This document shows, in pieces, positions 25,145 to 34,252 of a stretch of 43,739 nucleotides of DNA. The notes beneath the pieces were generated by a model, which had not been told where the DNA came from, did no database searches, and saw only the letters and a program-made list of their open reading frames with translations. Each line of letters opens with the position of its first letter. The first letter of the stretch is position 1. This stretch comes from Rhodoferax sp. (GTDB lineage: Bacteria > Pseudomonadota > Gammaproteobacteria > Burkholderiales > Burkholderiaceae_C): positions 1 through 43,739 of the forward strand of contig VMTC01000092.1 of the NCBI GenBank assembly GCA_013791765.1, in the 5' to 3' direction. The position numbers and the translations under genes are program-made.

Positions 25145-28100
25145 TGCCCGCTCCTTCGCGCCAAAATTACCGACAATCCACCACCATGTCCCAAGCCAAC
25201 CCCTCCAGCGCGCCCAGCGCGCAGCAGCGTTTTTTAGGTCTGCTCAAAAACGACATCCTCAAGCTCAGTCTGGCCGAGCTCGACTTTGGCATCTACCGCA
25301 TACTGAACTACCGCCGCGCCAAGGTTCTGGCCTACCTGGATGACACCCTGCCGGGGCGCATCACCGCCTGGACCAGCACCTTGGAGCAGGCCAGTGGGCG
25401 CGCGCTGGCCAGCACCGAGGCCGACCACTGCTACTACCACCTGCACACCTTTTTCAGCCGCTATTGGGATGACGGCGACTTTATCCCCCGCGCCCGCCGC
25501 GGTGGCACGCCCGCCTATGCCGTGCCCTACAACGGCGAAGACACCCACTTTCACTGGGCCACCAAGGGCAGCCACTACATCAAAAGTGGCGAACTGTTTG
25601 CCCGCTACGCCTACACCGATGGCGAGCTCGAAGTGCGCTTCGTCATTGAACGTGCCGATGTGGAAAAAGACAATGCCAAGGGTTCGGCCAAAATCTTCTT
25701 CCCGATCAGCGTGCAGGCGCTTGCGGGCGGGGTAGAACTGCGCTGGCAATGGCGCGCCGCCACCGACGCAGAAAACAAGCGCTATAAAAACAAGAGCGCA
25801 TCACGCACTATTGACGTGGGCCAGAGCGATATTTCATCTGAAGAAGAGGATGAAACACCCGGCGCTGAAGGTGCCAGCCTGCAAGAGCGCGTGCTCAACG
25901 CCTGGCTGCTTGGGGCCGACTTGAAGGGCGCCAAGGCGCCAGCCAGCCTTAACCCCGTGCTGCTGGCCAGCAACGCGCGGCGCTTTGTGCGCAAGAACAC
26001 CAGCGACTTCTTTGTTCACCCCCATCTGGGTGAGTTCTTGCGCGGCGAGCTCGATGTCTACCTGAAACACGAATTTGTGCAGGTCTGGGACGCCCCGGAC
26101 GACGAGCTGCCCCGCATCCGCGCCAAGTTCAAACTGGTGCGCGACATTGCGCTGGACCTGATCACCTTTCTGGACCAGATCGAGCGCTTTCAGGCCACCT
26201 TGTTCGAGAAACGCAAGTTTGTGCTGCAGGCCGATTACCTGGTGCAGTGCAGCTGGTTGCAGCGCGAAGGCGGCGACGAGGGCCAAAAACTGGTGCTTGA
26301 GGCCGCTGCAAGCGCCGAGCAAGCCAAGGAATGGGCCACCTGGGTCGGCGACAAAAGCAAAAAAACCAACGGCAAAAAGCTGCTGGGGGCCTACCCGCAC
26401 CTGCCCCTGCACACCCGTCATTTCAGCGCGGATTTCAAGGCCCGCGTGCTGGCCTGCTTTGACGACATCGAGGCGGCATTGGGCGGTGAACTGATTCATG
26501 CCGACAACTACGCCGCACTGCGCACCCTGGAGCCGGCTTACCGCGAGCGCGTGAAGTGCATTTATATTGATCCGCCGTATAACACGGGCGGTGATGGGTT
26601 TTTGTACAAGGACGAGTTCACCAAGCACAGCTCATGGGCTTCGCTGATGGATACCCGGTTGGGTGCAGCGCGCGATGTGCTGACGAAGAACGGGGTGCTG
26701 TTCAGCTCCATCGATCTGAATGAAAGATTTGCGTTAGGGCGGTTGCTTGAACTCCGATTCGGTGCGGAAAACGCAGTAGGCGAAATTATCTGGAACAACG
26801 TCACCGACAACAACCCGACTCAAATCGCCAATGAGCATGAGTACGTACTTTGCGTCGCAAACGTAGTCTCTGCCCTTGATCCTGCCTGGAAGAACCGTTT
26901 GTCCGCGTCAAAGGATGCCTTGGTAAGGATTGGCAATGAACTCATCGCTAGCCATGCAGACGATGAGACCCTGAAAAGCGCCTATGCCAACTGGTTTCGG
27001 GAAAACAAGGCATTTCTCGGGCAAATGGATCGCTACAAATACATTGACCAGGGTGGCGTCTACACAGGTAGCCAAAGTGTTCACAATCCAGGCAAAGAAG
27101 GTTATCGGTACGACGTGCTTCACCCCACAACTGGGGAGCCTTGCAAGCAACCCCTCATGGGCTATCGCTTTCCCGAAGAAACGATGAAGAAGTTGCTAGC
27201 CGACAAGAAGATATTGTTTGGGGCGGATCACAGCAAGCTGATCGAACTGAAGGTCTATGCCCATGAGTATGAAGAGAAGCTGTCAAGTGTCTTGACGCTA
27301 GATGGTCGCAGCGGCGCCAACGATCTGCGTGCCATGTTTGCCAATGGTCTTCCATTCAAAAATCCAAAGCCCACTTCACTGCTTGAGCACATCCTGCCCT
27401 TTGTCGTGAATGCGGGGGATACGGCCCTCGACTTCTTCGCCGGCAGCGCCACCACCGGCCACGCCGTCATCAACCTCAACCGCGAAGACGGCGGCGCGCG
27501 CAAATTTTTGCTGGTGGAGCAAGGCGAGTACTTCGACAGCGTCACCCTGCCGCGCATCGCCAAGGTCATGACCGCGCCCGAGTGGAAAGACGGCGCGCCC
27601 AAGGACTCGGTGCAGCACACCGCAGAAGGCACCGCCAGCGCACCCACCCCAGCCGACGAACACTGGAGCCGGCTCACCCTGCCCCTGGTGCGCGTGCTGA
27701 GGCTGGAGCGCTATGAAGACAGCCTCAACGCCCTGGACTTTGAGCAAAATCAGCCTCTAGCCCCCGCAGAACATGCGCAAGCAGCTATAACTTTTGTAGC
27801 GCATGACGCACAAGAGCACCTGCTGCGCTACTGGCTGATGGACGACAGCGCGGGCCAAGCGGTGCGCTTGTCTACCGCCAAACTCACGCATCCGTTCGAC
27901 TACCAGCTCACCCTGCACGAACCCACGGGCGAGCGTGTGGTCACGGTCGATTTGCTGGAAACCGCGCGCCTGCTGCTGGGTCTGGCCCCCAAGCGCCAGC
28001 GCACGCTGACCGACCCGCAAGGCCAGCGCCACCAACTGATGGAAGCCGTGCTGGCCAGCGACCTGGCACGCGGCGCGCCCCAGCCCCAGCCCGTGCTGCT

Positions 28101-28311
28101 GTGGCTGCGCAGCGTCGATGACAGCCGCAGCGATGAAGCGGCACAGGCCGAGCATGCCTGGCTGGTGCAGGCGGTGCAGGCCGAGTTCAAGCGCGCCCTG
28201 AGCGACTACGCCACCCTGTTCCATAACCGCGCCGCCTGGTGGCCACTCGGCCTGTGCGGCACGCCCATAGATGCCTTGCTGGAACAACGCATGATGGAGC
28301 GGGCTGCGTAA
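25144..28311 (+). CDS. Type III-like DNA methyltransferase (Mod) with large N-terminal domain
   Basis: An adenine-type DNA methyltransferase of 1055 residues, far larger than classical type III Mod (about 600-700). Residues 1-420 are an N-terminal domain I cannot assign, with LKLSLAELDFGIYRILNYRR at its start. The catalytic motif IDPPYNTGGDGFLYKDEF is near 475, and the SAM-binding motif DFFAGSATTGHAVINLN near 762. The DPPY-before-FxGxA order puts it in the beta class, as for type III Mod. The target-recognition region between them has lower GC than its flanks. ATG 25186 is an alternative start. The stop TAA overlaps the ATG of the helicase gene. A dispersed repeat is embedded in frame near 27746-27800. 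Confidence 0.9.
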   Translation: MPAPSRQNYRQSTTMSQANPSSAPSAQQRFLGLLKNDILKLSLAELDFGIYRILNYRRAKVLAYLDDTLPGRITAWTSTLEQASGRALASTEADHCYYHLHTFFSRYWDDGDFIPRARRGGTPAYAVPYNGEDTHFHWATKGSHYIKSGELFARYAYTDGELEVRFVIERADVEKDNAKGSAKIFFPISVQALAGGVELRWQWRAATDAENKRYKNKSASRTIDVGQSDISSEEEDETPGAEGASLQERVLNAWLLGADLKGAKAPASLNPVLLASNARRFVRKNTSDFFVHPHLGEFLRGELDVYLKHEFVQVWDAPDDELPRIRAKFKLVRDIALDLITFLDQIERFQATLFEKRKFVLQADYLVQCSWLQREGGDEGQKLVLEAAASAEQAKEWATWVGDKSKKTNGKKLLGAYPHLPLHTRHFSADFKARVLACFDDIEAALGGELIHADNYAALRTLEPAYRERVKCIYIDPPYNTGGDGFLYKDEFTKHSSWASLMDTRLGAARDVLTKNGVLFSSIDLNERFALGRLLELRFGAENAVGEIIWNNVTDNNPTQIANEHEYVLCVANVVSALDPAWKNRLSASKDALVRIGNELIASHADDETLKSAYANWFRENKAFLGQMDRYKYIDQGGVYTGSQSVHNPGKEGYRYDVLHPTTGEPCKQPLMGYRFPEETMKKLLADKKILFGADHSKLIELKVYAHEYEEKLSSVLTLDGRSGANDLRAMFANGLPFKNPKPTSLLEHILPFVVNAGDTALDFFAGSATTGHAVINLNREDGGARKFLLVEQGEYFDSVTLPRIAKVMTAPEWKDGAPKDSVQHTAEGTASAPTPADEHWSRLTLPLVRVLRLERYEDSLNALDFEQNQPLAPAEHAQAAITFVAHDAQEHLLRYWLMDDSAGQAVRLSTAKLTHPFDYQLTLHEPTGERVVTVDLLETARLLLGLAPKRQRTLTDPQGQRHQLMEAVLASDLARGAPQPQPVLLWLRSVDDSRSDEAAQAEHAWLVQAVQAEFKRALSDYATLFHNRAAWWPLGLCGTPIDALLEQRMMERAA
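27746..27800 (+). repeat. Dispersed ~50-bp repeat, copy 8, inside the Mod gene
   Basis: AATCAGCCTCTAGCCCCCGC, then ATGCGCAAGCAGCTATAAC and TTTTGTAGC. It is in frame and encodes NQPLAPAEHAQAAITFVA within the Mod C-terminal domain. Confidence 0.75.
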
Positions 28312-31300
28312 TGGCCACTTCCGCACGACACACCGAGCGCTTTGACCGCAGCTTGCTGCTGGTGCGCTGGCTGGCCGACGAGCTGGGCGGGCGCTACAAC
28401 GAGTTGCTGGCGCGGGTCAAGGACACGCCCGATAGCGGTGCACCGGGCCACTCCGCGCGGCTCGCCGCCGTGCTGTCGCGCAGCCATTTGCGCGCCAGCC
28501 CGCAGGAGCTGGCGCAAGCCGAGCGCGCCTTCATGGCCGACTGGGCCGGTATCGCCCGCGCGCGTGAGAGCGCCACTGGCGAGCGATTCGCACTCGCACA
28601 CTTTCAATGGCTGGCGGCGCTGTTTGTGGAGCTGTACCTGATGCGGCTGGCCGCGCCTGGCGGGCGCACGGCGCTCACCGCGCAATTGAATGCCTTGCGT
28701 GAGCAGTCGTTTGCCCACCTGCCCGAGGTGCTGCCGCTTGAGCTGAACCGCCTCGCCCTGTGGATGGCCACGGGCAGCGGCAAGACGCTGATGCTGCACC
28801 TCAACACCTGTCAGTTTTTGCGCCATGCGCCGGGCATTTTGGGACGCGCACCGCAGCGCGTGCTGCTGCTCACGCCCAACGAAACCTTGTCTGCCCAGCA
28901 CCGCGCCGAATTGGGTATGAGCGGCCTCAATGACATCACGTTGGGGCGCACGCTGGAGATCACCGAGCTGACCAAGCTTTATTTACCGCAAGACAAAGAC
29001 GGCCAGCGCAACCGCGTCAAAGCAGGCGTATCGGTCAGCACCGACCAATATCCCGGCCCCAACCTGCTGTTGGTGGACGAGGGCCACAAGGGCGGCAAGA
29101 GCAACTCGGGCGACGAGTCGGCCTTTCGCGAGCGCCGCCAAGCCCTCACCGGCACCCATGCGCTGTACCCGGTGGAGGGCGAGCCGGGCTTTGAGTTTGA
29201 ATACTCGGCCACCTTTGCCCAGATTGCCGATGGCGACCGGGGCTTTTTTGACGACTACGCACGCTGCACCGTGTTTGACTACGGCTACCGCCGTTTTCAT
29301 GACGACGGCTTTGGCAAAAGTCCGCGCAGCCTGGTAACGCGCGACGGCCATGCGCAAGACCTGGTGCTGGCCGCGTCGCTGGTGGCATTTTGGCGGCAGG
29401 TGCGTTATTTTGGTGGGGACAGCGCGCGCGCCAAACGCTACCGGCTGGCCCCGCCGCTGGCGGTGTTTGTGGGCCAAAGCGTCACCGGCAAAAGTCAGGA
29501 CGTGGTGCAGGTGCTGACCTTTCTGGCCCGCTTTGCGGCCGACACCGGGTTTGCCCACGGCGTGTTGGCACAGGTGCTCGATGCCACCAACCCGATTCAG
29601 CAAGCATTATTTGCGGCGCAACTGGACCTGAGCGCCGAGCGCACGCTGGGGGTTGCCGCTTTGCACACGCAGATGTGTACTGACCTGTTCGGCGGGCAGG
29701 GCACCTTGGCCGTGCGCGCCTTGTCCAAGGACGAGCTGGGCATTCGCCTGCCCGGCGCGCAGGCCGATCGCTGGTTTGGCAGCGCCTATGTGGGCGATGC
29801 GCCCAAGCTGGCTGCGGCCTTGCGCACGGCGGGCGTGACCGTGGAAGAGGCCGATGCCGTGACCGGCTCGCTGTTTGCGCGGCTGGACGACTTGCCCGAG
29901 GTGAAGTTTTTGATCGGCTCGCGCAAGTTCATTGAAGGCTGGTCGAGCTTTCGCGTCAGCACGCTGGGCTTGATGAAAATTGGCCGCAACGCGGGCACGC
30001 AGGTGATTCAGCTCTTTGGGCGCGGCGTGCGTCTGGCGGGTGTGGGCGGGCGCTTGCAACGCGCCAGCCATGTGCCCGAGCTGGGGCCGCACCCAGCGGG
30101 CATTGAGCTGGGCGAGACGCTGTATGTGTTTGGCGTCAAGGCCGAGTACATCCAGACCTGGCTTGACACGCTGAGCCGCGAAGGCATGCCCGCGCAGAGC
30201 CTGGTGGTGCCGGTGACGCCGCGCAAGGACTTGGACGCGCTGGGCTTGCAAGTGCCGCGCCATGATGGCGCACGCGAAGCCGCGTTTGGTCTGATGGCGG
30301 TGCGCTTCAAGGCCGCCGAGCAGTCCCCCGTGCTGATTGACCTGTCGGACAGCCTGACGCTGCAAGACGGCGTGGGCGCAGTGCAAGTGCTGCAAGCGGC
30401 GACGCAGACGCACCCGGCGCATCTGTTTTTGGCACGCTTGCTCGATGCTGAAGCCTTGTTTCAGTCTGCCCTGCGATTTTTGTCACAGCAACGTCTGGGC
30501 CAAGTGTGGGTGACCCCGGTGGACGCGCAGCAATGGCTGGAGCGCGTGCAGGCCTGTGTGCCAGTGGCGCGCCTGCCGATGCTGCGCGCCGATCAACTGC
30601 GCCTGCGCCACGAAGTGCTGGCGCAGTGGGAGGCGGCACTGGCGCGTACCTATAGGCGCGCACGGCTGGAATTTTTGACGCAGCAACCCACGCACGATCT
30701 GCTCACGCAGGCGCATGCCAACTTTCCGCTGCAGACCATGCCCGATGGCAGTCGGGCCATGGGCTATCGGGTCGAAACCATCGAAGCCATGAAAGTGGCC
30801 GAGTCCGTCATGGAAGCTTTGCGCAAGGGCGTACGCGGCATCCAGCTCAAGCCGCAGGGTTGGGACCGGATTTTGAGTGTTCTGCGCGAGGAAGCGGGCG
30901 AGATCGACCTCAAAGACACCTTGGCCAGTGCGTTGCAGGCGCTGCAATTGAATACCGAAACGGACGCGCTGGGACTGCCTTTGCCCCGGCTGCACATTGC
31001 GCAACATCTCTACAACCCTTTGTTGCTGGCCGCACCTGCCGCATCCATGGAGTCCGATGGTCAACTCAGCCTGCTCGATGACCAGCCGGTCACGCTGCGC
31101 ATCTCGCCGCCCGCGCTGGAAAACAGCGAAGCGCGACTGGTGTGGGATGTGCGCCGCGTATGGGAGCGTTTGCTCAGTCAGACTGGCTGGCAGGGTGTTG
31201 AGGTGGTTCTACTGCGCAACCTGTCGGGTATCGGAGTCGGCCTGTTCGCAGCCGAAGGTTTTTACCCCGATTTTTTGCTGTGGCTCAAACAAGGCGATGC

Positions 31301-31568
31301 CCAGGCACTGGCTTTTGTCGAACCCAAGGGCTTGCGCCACCAGTGGCCGCAAGACAAGTTTTATCTGCTGGAAAAAGTGGTGCCAACCTGGAAGTTCTCG
31401 GTGGCGGCCGGCGGCTTAAAGATAAGCAGCAACTCCGAGGCGGATTTGAACAAGATTGATCACTCCTGGGCCAGCGCGCCGTCTGTGCTGTTGCATCAGG
31501 ATGCCGAGGGTCGCTACGTCGAGCGACTGCTGGAGCATTTGCGCGCTCTCTTGCCCGCGCGGACCTGA
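28311..31568 (+). CDS. Type III-like restriction subunit: SF2 helicase with PD-(D/E)XK nuclease
   Basis: A 1085-residue protein. The SF2 helicase core shows Walker A MATGSGKTLM near residue 152, LLTPNETLSAQH, Walker B VDEGHKG near 256, EYSATFAQ (motif III), and the second RecA domain with KFIEGWSSFRV and QLFGRGVRL (motif VI). A nuclease-like segment near the C-terminus, FYPDFLLWL followed by AFVEPKG (about residues 985-1006), fits PD-(D/E)XK. Together with Mod it would cleave unmodified DNA after ATP-driven movement, as known for type III enzymes. The ATG at 28311 shares a base with the Mod stop. No further gene follows in the operon; cbpM is convergent. Confidence 0.9.
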   Translation: MATSARHTERFDRSLLLVRWLADELGGRYNELLARVKDTPDSGAPGHSARLAAVLSRSHLRASPQELAQAERAFMADWAGIARARESATGERFALAHFQWLAALFVELYLMRLAAPGGRTALTAQLNALREQSFAHLPEVLPLELNRLALWMATGSGKTLMLHLNTCQFLRHAPGILGRAPQRVLLLTPNETLSAQHRAELGMSGLNDITLGRTLEITELTKLYLPQDKDGQRNRVKAGVSVSTDQYPGPNLLLVDEGHKGGKSNSGDESAFRERRQALTGTHALYPVEGEPGFEFEYSATFAQIADGDRGFFDDYARCTVFDYGYRRFHDDGFGKSPRSLVTRDGHAQDLVLAASLVAFWRQVRYFGGDSARAKRYRLAPPLAVFVGQSVTGKSQDVVQVLTFLARFAADTGFAHGVLAQVLDATNPIQQALFAAQLDLSAERTLGVAALHTQMCTDLFGGQGTLAVRALSKDELGIRLPGAQADRWFGSAYVGDAPKLAAALRTAGVTVEEADAVTGSLFARLDDLPEVKFLIGSRKFIEGWSSFRVSTLGLMKIGRNAGTQVIQLFGRGVRLAGVGGRLQRASHVPELGPHPAGIELGETLYVFGVKAEYIQTWLDTLSREGMPAQSLVVPVTPRKDLDALGLQVPRHDGAREAAFGLMAVRFKAAEQSPVLIDLSDSLTLQDGVGAVQVLQAATQTHPAHLFLARLLDAEALFQSALRFLSQQRLGQVWVTPVDAQQWLERVQACVPVARLPMLRADQLRLRHEVLAQWEAALARTYRRARLEFLTQQPTHDLLTQAHANFPLQTMPDGSRAMGYRVETIEAMKVAESVMEALRKGVRGIQLKPQGWDRILSVLREEAGEIDLKDTLASALQALQLNTETDALGLPLPRLHIAQHLYNPLLLAAPAASMESDGQLSLLDDQPVTLRISPPALENSEARLVWDVRRVWERLLSQTGWQGVEVVLLRNLSGIGVGLFAAEGFYPDFLLWLKQGDAQALAFVEPKGLRHQWPQDKFYLLEKVVPTWKFSVAAGGLKISSNSEADLNKIDHSWASAPSVLLHQDAEGRYVERLLEHLRALLPART

Positions 31569-31611
31569 GCCCGATCACCCGATCTGCTCAGCGTGGGCTG
31601 GTTCGAGGCGA

Positions 31612-31968
31612 TCAAGCTCTGTCGGCGTCTGGCGCAGCGGGAGTCGCAGTCGCAACCGCAGCCGCTGTAATTTGTGCCCGCAGCGTCTCCACTTCGTCAA
31701 GCAGCTGCAACGCCAGCGCGGCGCCGGGCAGGTTAACGCCCAAATCGCGTTGCAGGCGCGCTGCCACCATGACCTGGTGAGTCTGCACCATGCTAAAGCG
31801 CCAGCTCTCGGGTGCGCTGCCCCCCATAGGTGACAGCGCGCCTTCTTCAATCATTTCAATGACGAAGCCGGTCTGCACGGCGCAACAGCGGCTGACCTCG
31901 AGCAAGGTCAATTCGGTGACCGGTTCGGTGGCGGCTTCGAGGCCGCCGCGTGTGGGTGTGGTACTCAT
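31612..31968 (-). CDS. cbpM: Chaperone-modulator protein CbpM
   Basis: A 118-residue MerR-like HTH family protein that binds the J domain of CbpA and inhibits both its co-chaperone and DNA-binding activity in E. coli. Recognisable features are ELTLLEVSRCCAVQTGFVIEM, the IEEGAL turn and the C-terminal helix LQRDLGVNLPGAALALQLLDEV. The C-terminus has an Ala/Thr-rich tail. The ATG overlaps the cbpA stop by 4 bp, matching the cbpA-cbpM operon elsewhere. Confidence 0.9.
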   Translation of the reverse strand: MSTTPTRGGLEAATEPVTELTLLEVSRCCAVQTGFVIEMIEEGALSPMGGSAPESWRFSMVQTHQVMVAARLQRDLGVNLPGAALALQLLDEVETLRAQITAAAVATATPAAPDADRA

Positions 31969-32927
31969 TCGACGACTCCCAGTTTGGCGCGTGGGTTGAA
32001 GGATTTGAACTGTGCCGCCATGCTGCGGTAAAACTCCTGGGCCGCTTCGGTGTCGGCTGCGGGCAAGGCAATTTTCAGCACGAAGTAAAAGTCGCCCGGC
32101 GTGCGCGCCGGAATGCCGCGGCCCTTGAGGCGCAGCTTGCGGCCTTCAACCGAACCGGGCGCAATCTTCAGGTCCAAAAAACCACTCGGCGTGGGCACGT
32201 CGATCTGCGCCCCCAACGCCGCTTCCCATGGCGCCACCGGCAAGTCCAGGTAAACATCGTGCTTGTCAATGCGGTAGTGCGCATGCGGGCGAAACTCGAT
32301 CTCCAGGTACAAATCACCTGGCGCGCCCTGCCCCATGCCGGCGTCACCTTGACCGGCCAGTCGAATTTGCTGCCCGGCGCGCACGCCTTTGGGAATGCTG
32401 AACTCGATGGTGTGTTCGCGCGTGGTCACATGGCCTTGCGCGTCAAGCAGGGGCACCTGCAGCGTAACGCGGCGGGTGGCGCCGTGGTAGGCGTCTTCCA
32501 GGTCGATCTGGATCTTGGCGTGCCGGTCCTGCCCGGGCGCATGAAAAGCGGCGCCCCCGCGCTGAGCGCCGCGCTGCGCGCCAAAGCCGCGGCTGAACAG
32601 GGTTTCAAAGAAGTCGCTGTAGTCACCGCCCTCGCCTGCACCAAAGCCGCCGCCGCGGGTCTCGAAACCGGCGTTCCAGTCGGGCGGCGGGCGAAACTCT
32701 TGCCCACCTTTCCAGTTGGCACCCAGTTGGTCATAGGCGGCGCGCTTTTCAGGGTCCTTCAAGACTTCATAAGCCTCGCCGATTTCCTTGAAGCGCGCTT
32801 CGGCGTTGGGCTCTTTGCTGACGTCGGGATGGTATTTGCGCGCCAGCGTGCGGTGTGCGCGCTTGATCTCGTCCTGCGTGGCACCGCGCTCCACGCCCAT
32901 GGTCTTGTAATAGTCCTTGAATTCCAC
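31965..32927 (-). CDS. cbpA: Curved-DNA-binding protein / DnaJ-family co-chaperone CbpA
   Basis: A 320-residue class II J-domain protein that stimulates DnaK and can bind curved DNA. The J domain occupies about 5-70 with the HPD tripeptide at 33-35 (KYHPDVSKE). A Gly/Phe-rich linker follows (GGGFGAGEGGDYSDFFETLF), then two C-terminal substrate-binding domains with IPKGVRAGQQIRLAGQGDAG and the final KLRLKGRGIPAR. The start is GTG at 32927, supported by a strong GGAGGT eight bases upstream. There is no zinc-finger domain, which rules out DnaJ itself. Confidence 0.94.
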   Translation of the reverse strand: MEFKDYYKTMGVERGATQDEIKRAHRTLARKYHPDVSKEPNAEARFKEIGEAYEVLKDPEKRAAYDQLGANWKGGQEFRPPPDWNAGFETRGGGFGAGEGGDYSDFFETLFSRGFGAQRGAQRGGAAFHAPGQDRHAKIQIDLEDAYHGATRRVTLQVPLLDAQGHVTTREHTIEFSIPKGVRAGQQIRLAGQGDAGMGQGAPGDLYLEIEFRPHAHYRIDKHDVYLDLPVAPWEAALGAQIDVPTPSGFLDLKIAPGSVEGRKLRLKGRGIPARTPGDFYFVLKIALPAADTEAAQEFYRSMAAQFKSFNPRAKLGVVE

Positions 32928-33009
32928 TTAGCTTACCTCCGTCATTAAAACTTGAATCACCAGCGTGCCAAGCGCGCGCACCCTGGTCAATCCCTGGGCA
33001 CGGGCGGAC

Positions 33010-34227
33010 TCAGGCGTCGCGCGCCCGCAGCTCCTTGAGCAGCTTGTGCACCTTCTCCAAGCTAACCCTGACCTTGATGCGCTGCGCATTGATGGGCGCG
33101 CGAATCGCAAATGGCGGCTCACTGGTGTCGTGCTGCAGATACTTAGCTAAAGGCATGCCCGCCGCATTGACAATGCTCACGGTGATCGGCTGGTCTGCGC
33201 GCGCACCGCGCCGAATCACCACCGCTTCTTCGCCATTGGCCAGTTGCACATAGGTGCCCGGCGGGTAAAAGCCGACCACGGTCGACATGGCCGACCCAAG
33301 TTGGGCGGTCTCGGCGTCGACACCCAGGAACAGCGACTTGGCCGCCCTCAGCGGGGACATCGCCAGGCGCGTTTTGCGCGGCGCCATCTTGGCAACAAAG
33401 CTGTCGGCCATGCGCAAAATACGCCGACTCTCCCGGTTGCGCGCCAGGCCGTTGAACTCATTGAGCTCATGGTGCCCCTGCACCAGGTCAAGCAAATCCT
33501 CGTCGTTCAGGCCAAAGCTCTGCAATATGTCAAAGCTCAGGGGCGGGTGCTCGCGGATCAGCTTGCGCTGCTCATCACTGGGAACCGAGGCTTGCAGCGC
33601 CAGGGTGCCCTGGGCGCGCGCCATGCCAATGTTCATGGTCAGCGCAGCGCGAAACAAGGTCTGGCGCACGGTCTCGTTCAAGCCCAGCTTTTGGGCGGTC
33701 AGCTCACACACCACGCCAGTGAGCAGCGCGTGGGTGGCGCTATAACCCAGCGTCAAATCGGCTAGCGCCTGAAACAACACAAAAAGCGACTCATCGGGGT
33801 CAGCTGCGAGCAGTTCATGGGCGCGCCTTTCGATGCCGTCCAGCCGTGCCAAAGGATTGAGCGCGGTTTTGCCCTGGTACAACAGCCCAAGCAGCAATTC
33901 CTGCAAGTCCAGCCAGCTCCCGTTCAATTCACGGCCATCGCCGTAATCGGCCTCGGCGATTTCCGACGGCATGCTCGCTCTGGCGATGATGGCGACATCA
34001 ACACCGTCGCGGATCATGTGCTGCACCATGCGGTCAAAACTGCGTTGCCAGGCCAGGGCATCACTGTGGGTCATGGAAGCCTGATGGGCACGCAGCAACT
34101 CCTTTTGCTGCTCTGAAAAAATGACCTGACCGCGCCGCAGCAACAGTTTGCCGGCAGGGTCCAGCACATCGACCGGAATGGTCTTGCCGAGTTCGATCAG
34201 CGGTAAAGGCAGGGCAACATACTTCAT
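33010..34227 (-). CDS. Degenerate HD-domain (HD-GYP-like) signalling protein
   Basis: A 405-residue cytosolic protein starting at ATG 34227, chosen for GAGAAGA upstream and the typical opening MKYVALPLPLIELGKTIPVD. An N-terminal domain (1-160) precedes a helical HD-GYP-like domain, recognisable by YSATHALLTGVV, REHPPLSFDILQSFGLND and LVQGHHELNEFNG. The normal metal-binding HDIGK is replaced by TMNIGMARAQG and the GYP motif is absent, so c-di-GMP hydrolysis is doubtful. The C-terminus, FYPPGTYVQLANGEEAVVIRRG, is the small barrel seen after HD-GYP domains in this group. It lies 25 bp after alr on the same strand and may be cotranscribed. Confidence 0.8.
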   Translation of the reverse strand: MKYVALPLPLIELGKTIPVDVLDPAGKLLLRRGQVIFSEQQKELLRAHQASMTHSDALAWQRSFDRMVQHMIRDGVDVAIIARASMPSEIAEADYGDGRELNGSWLDLQELLLGLLYQGKTALNPLARLDGIERRAHELLAADPDESLFVLFQALADLTLGYSATHALLTGVVCELTAQKLGLNETVRQTLFRAALTMNIGMARAQGTLALQASVPSDEQRKLIREHPPLSFDILQSFGLNDEDLLDLVQGHHELNEFNGLARNRESRRILRMADSFVAKMAPRKTRLAMSPLRAAKSLFLGVDAETAQLGSAMSTVVGFYPPGTYVQLANGEEAVVIRRGARADQPITVSIVNAAGMPLAKYLQHDTSEPPFAIRAPINAQRIKVRVSLEKVHKLLKELRARDA

Positions 34228-34252
34228 TGGTTTCTTCTCGCTGTATGGCGCG

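Noticed and set aside
31569-31611. Additional gene between the restriction subunit and cbpM
   Set aside because: Only 43 bp separate the convergent stop codons.
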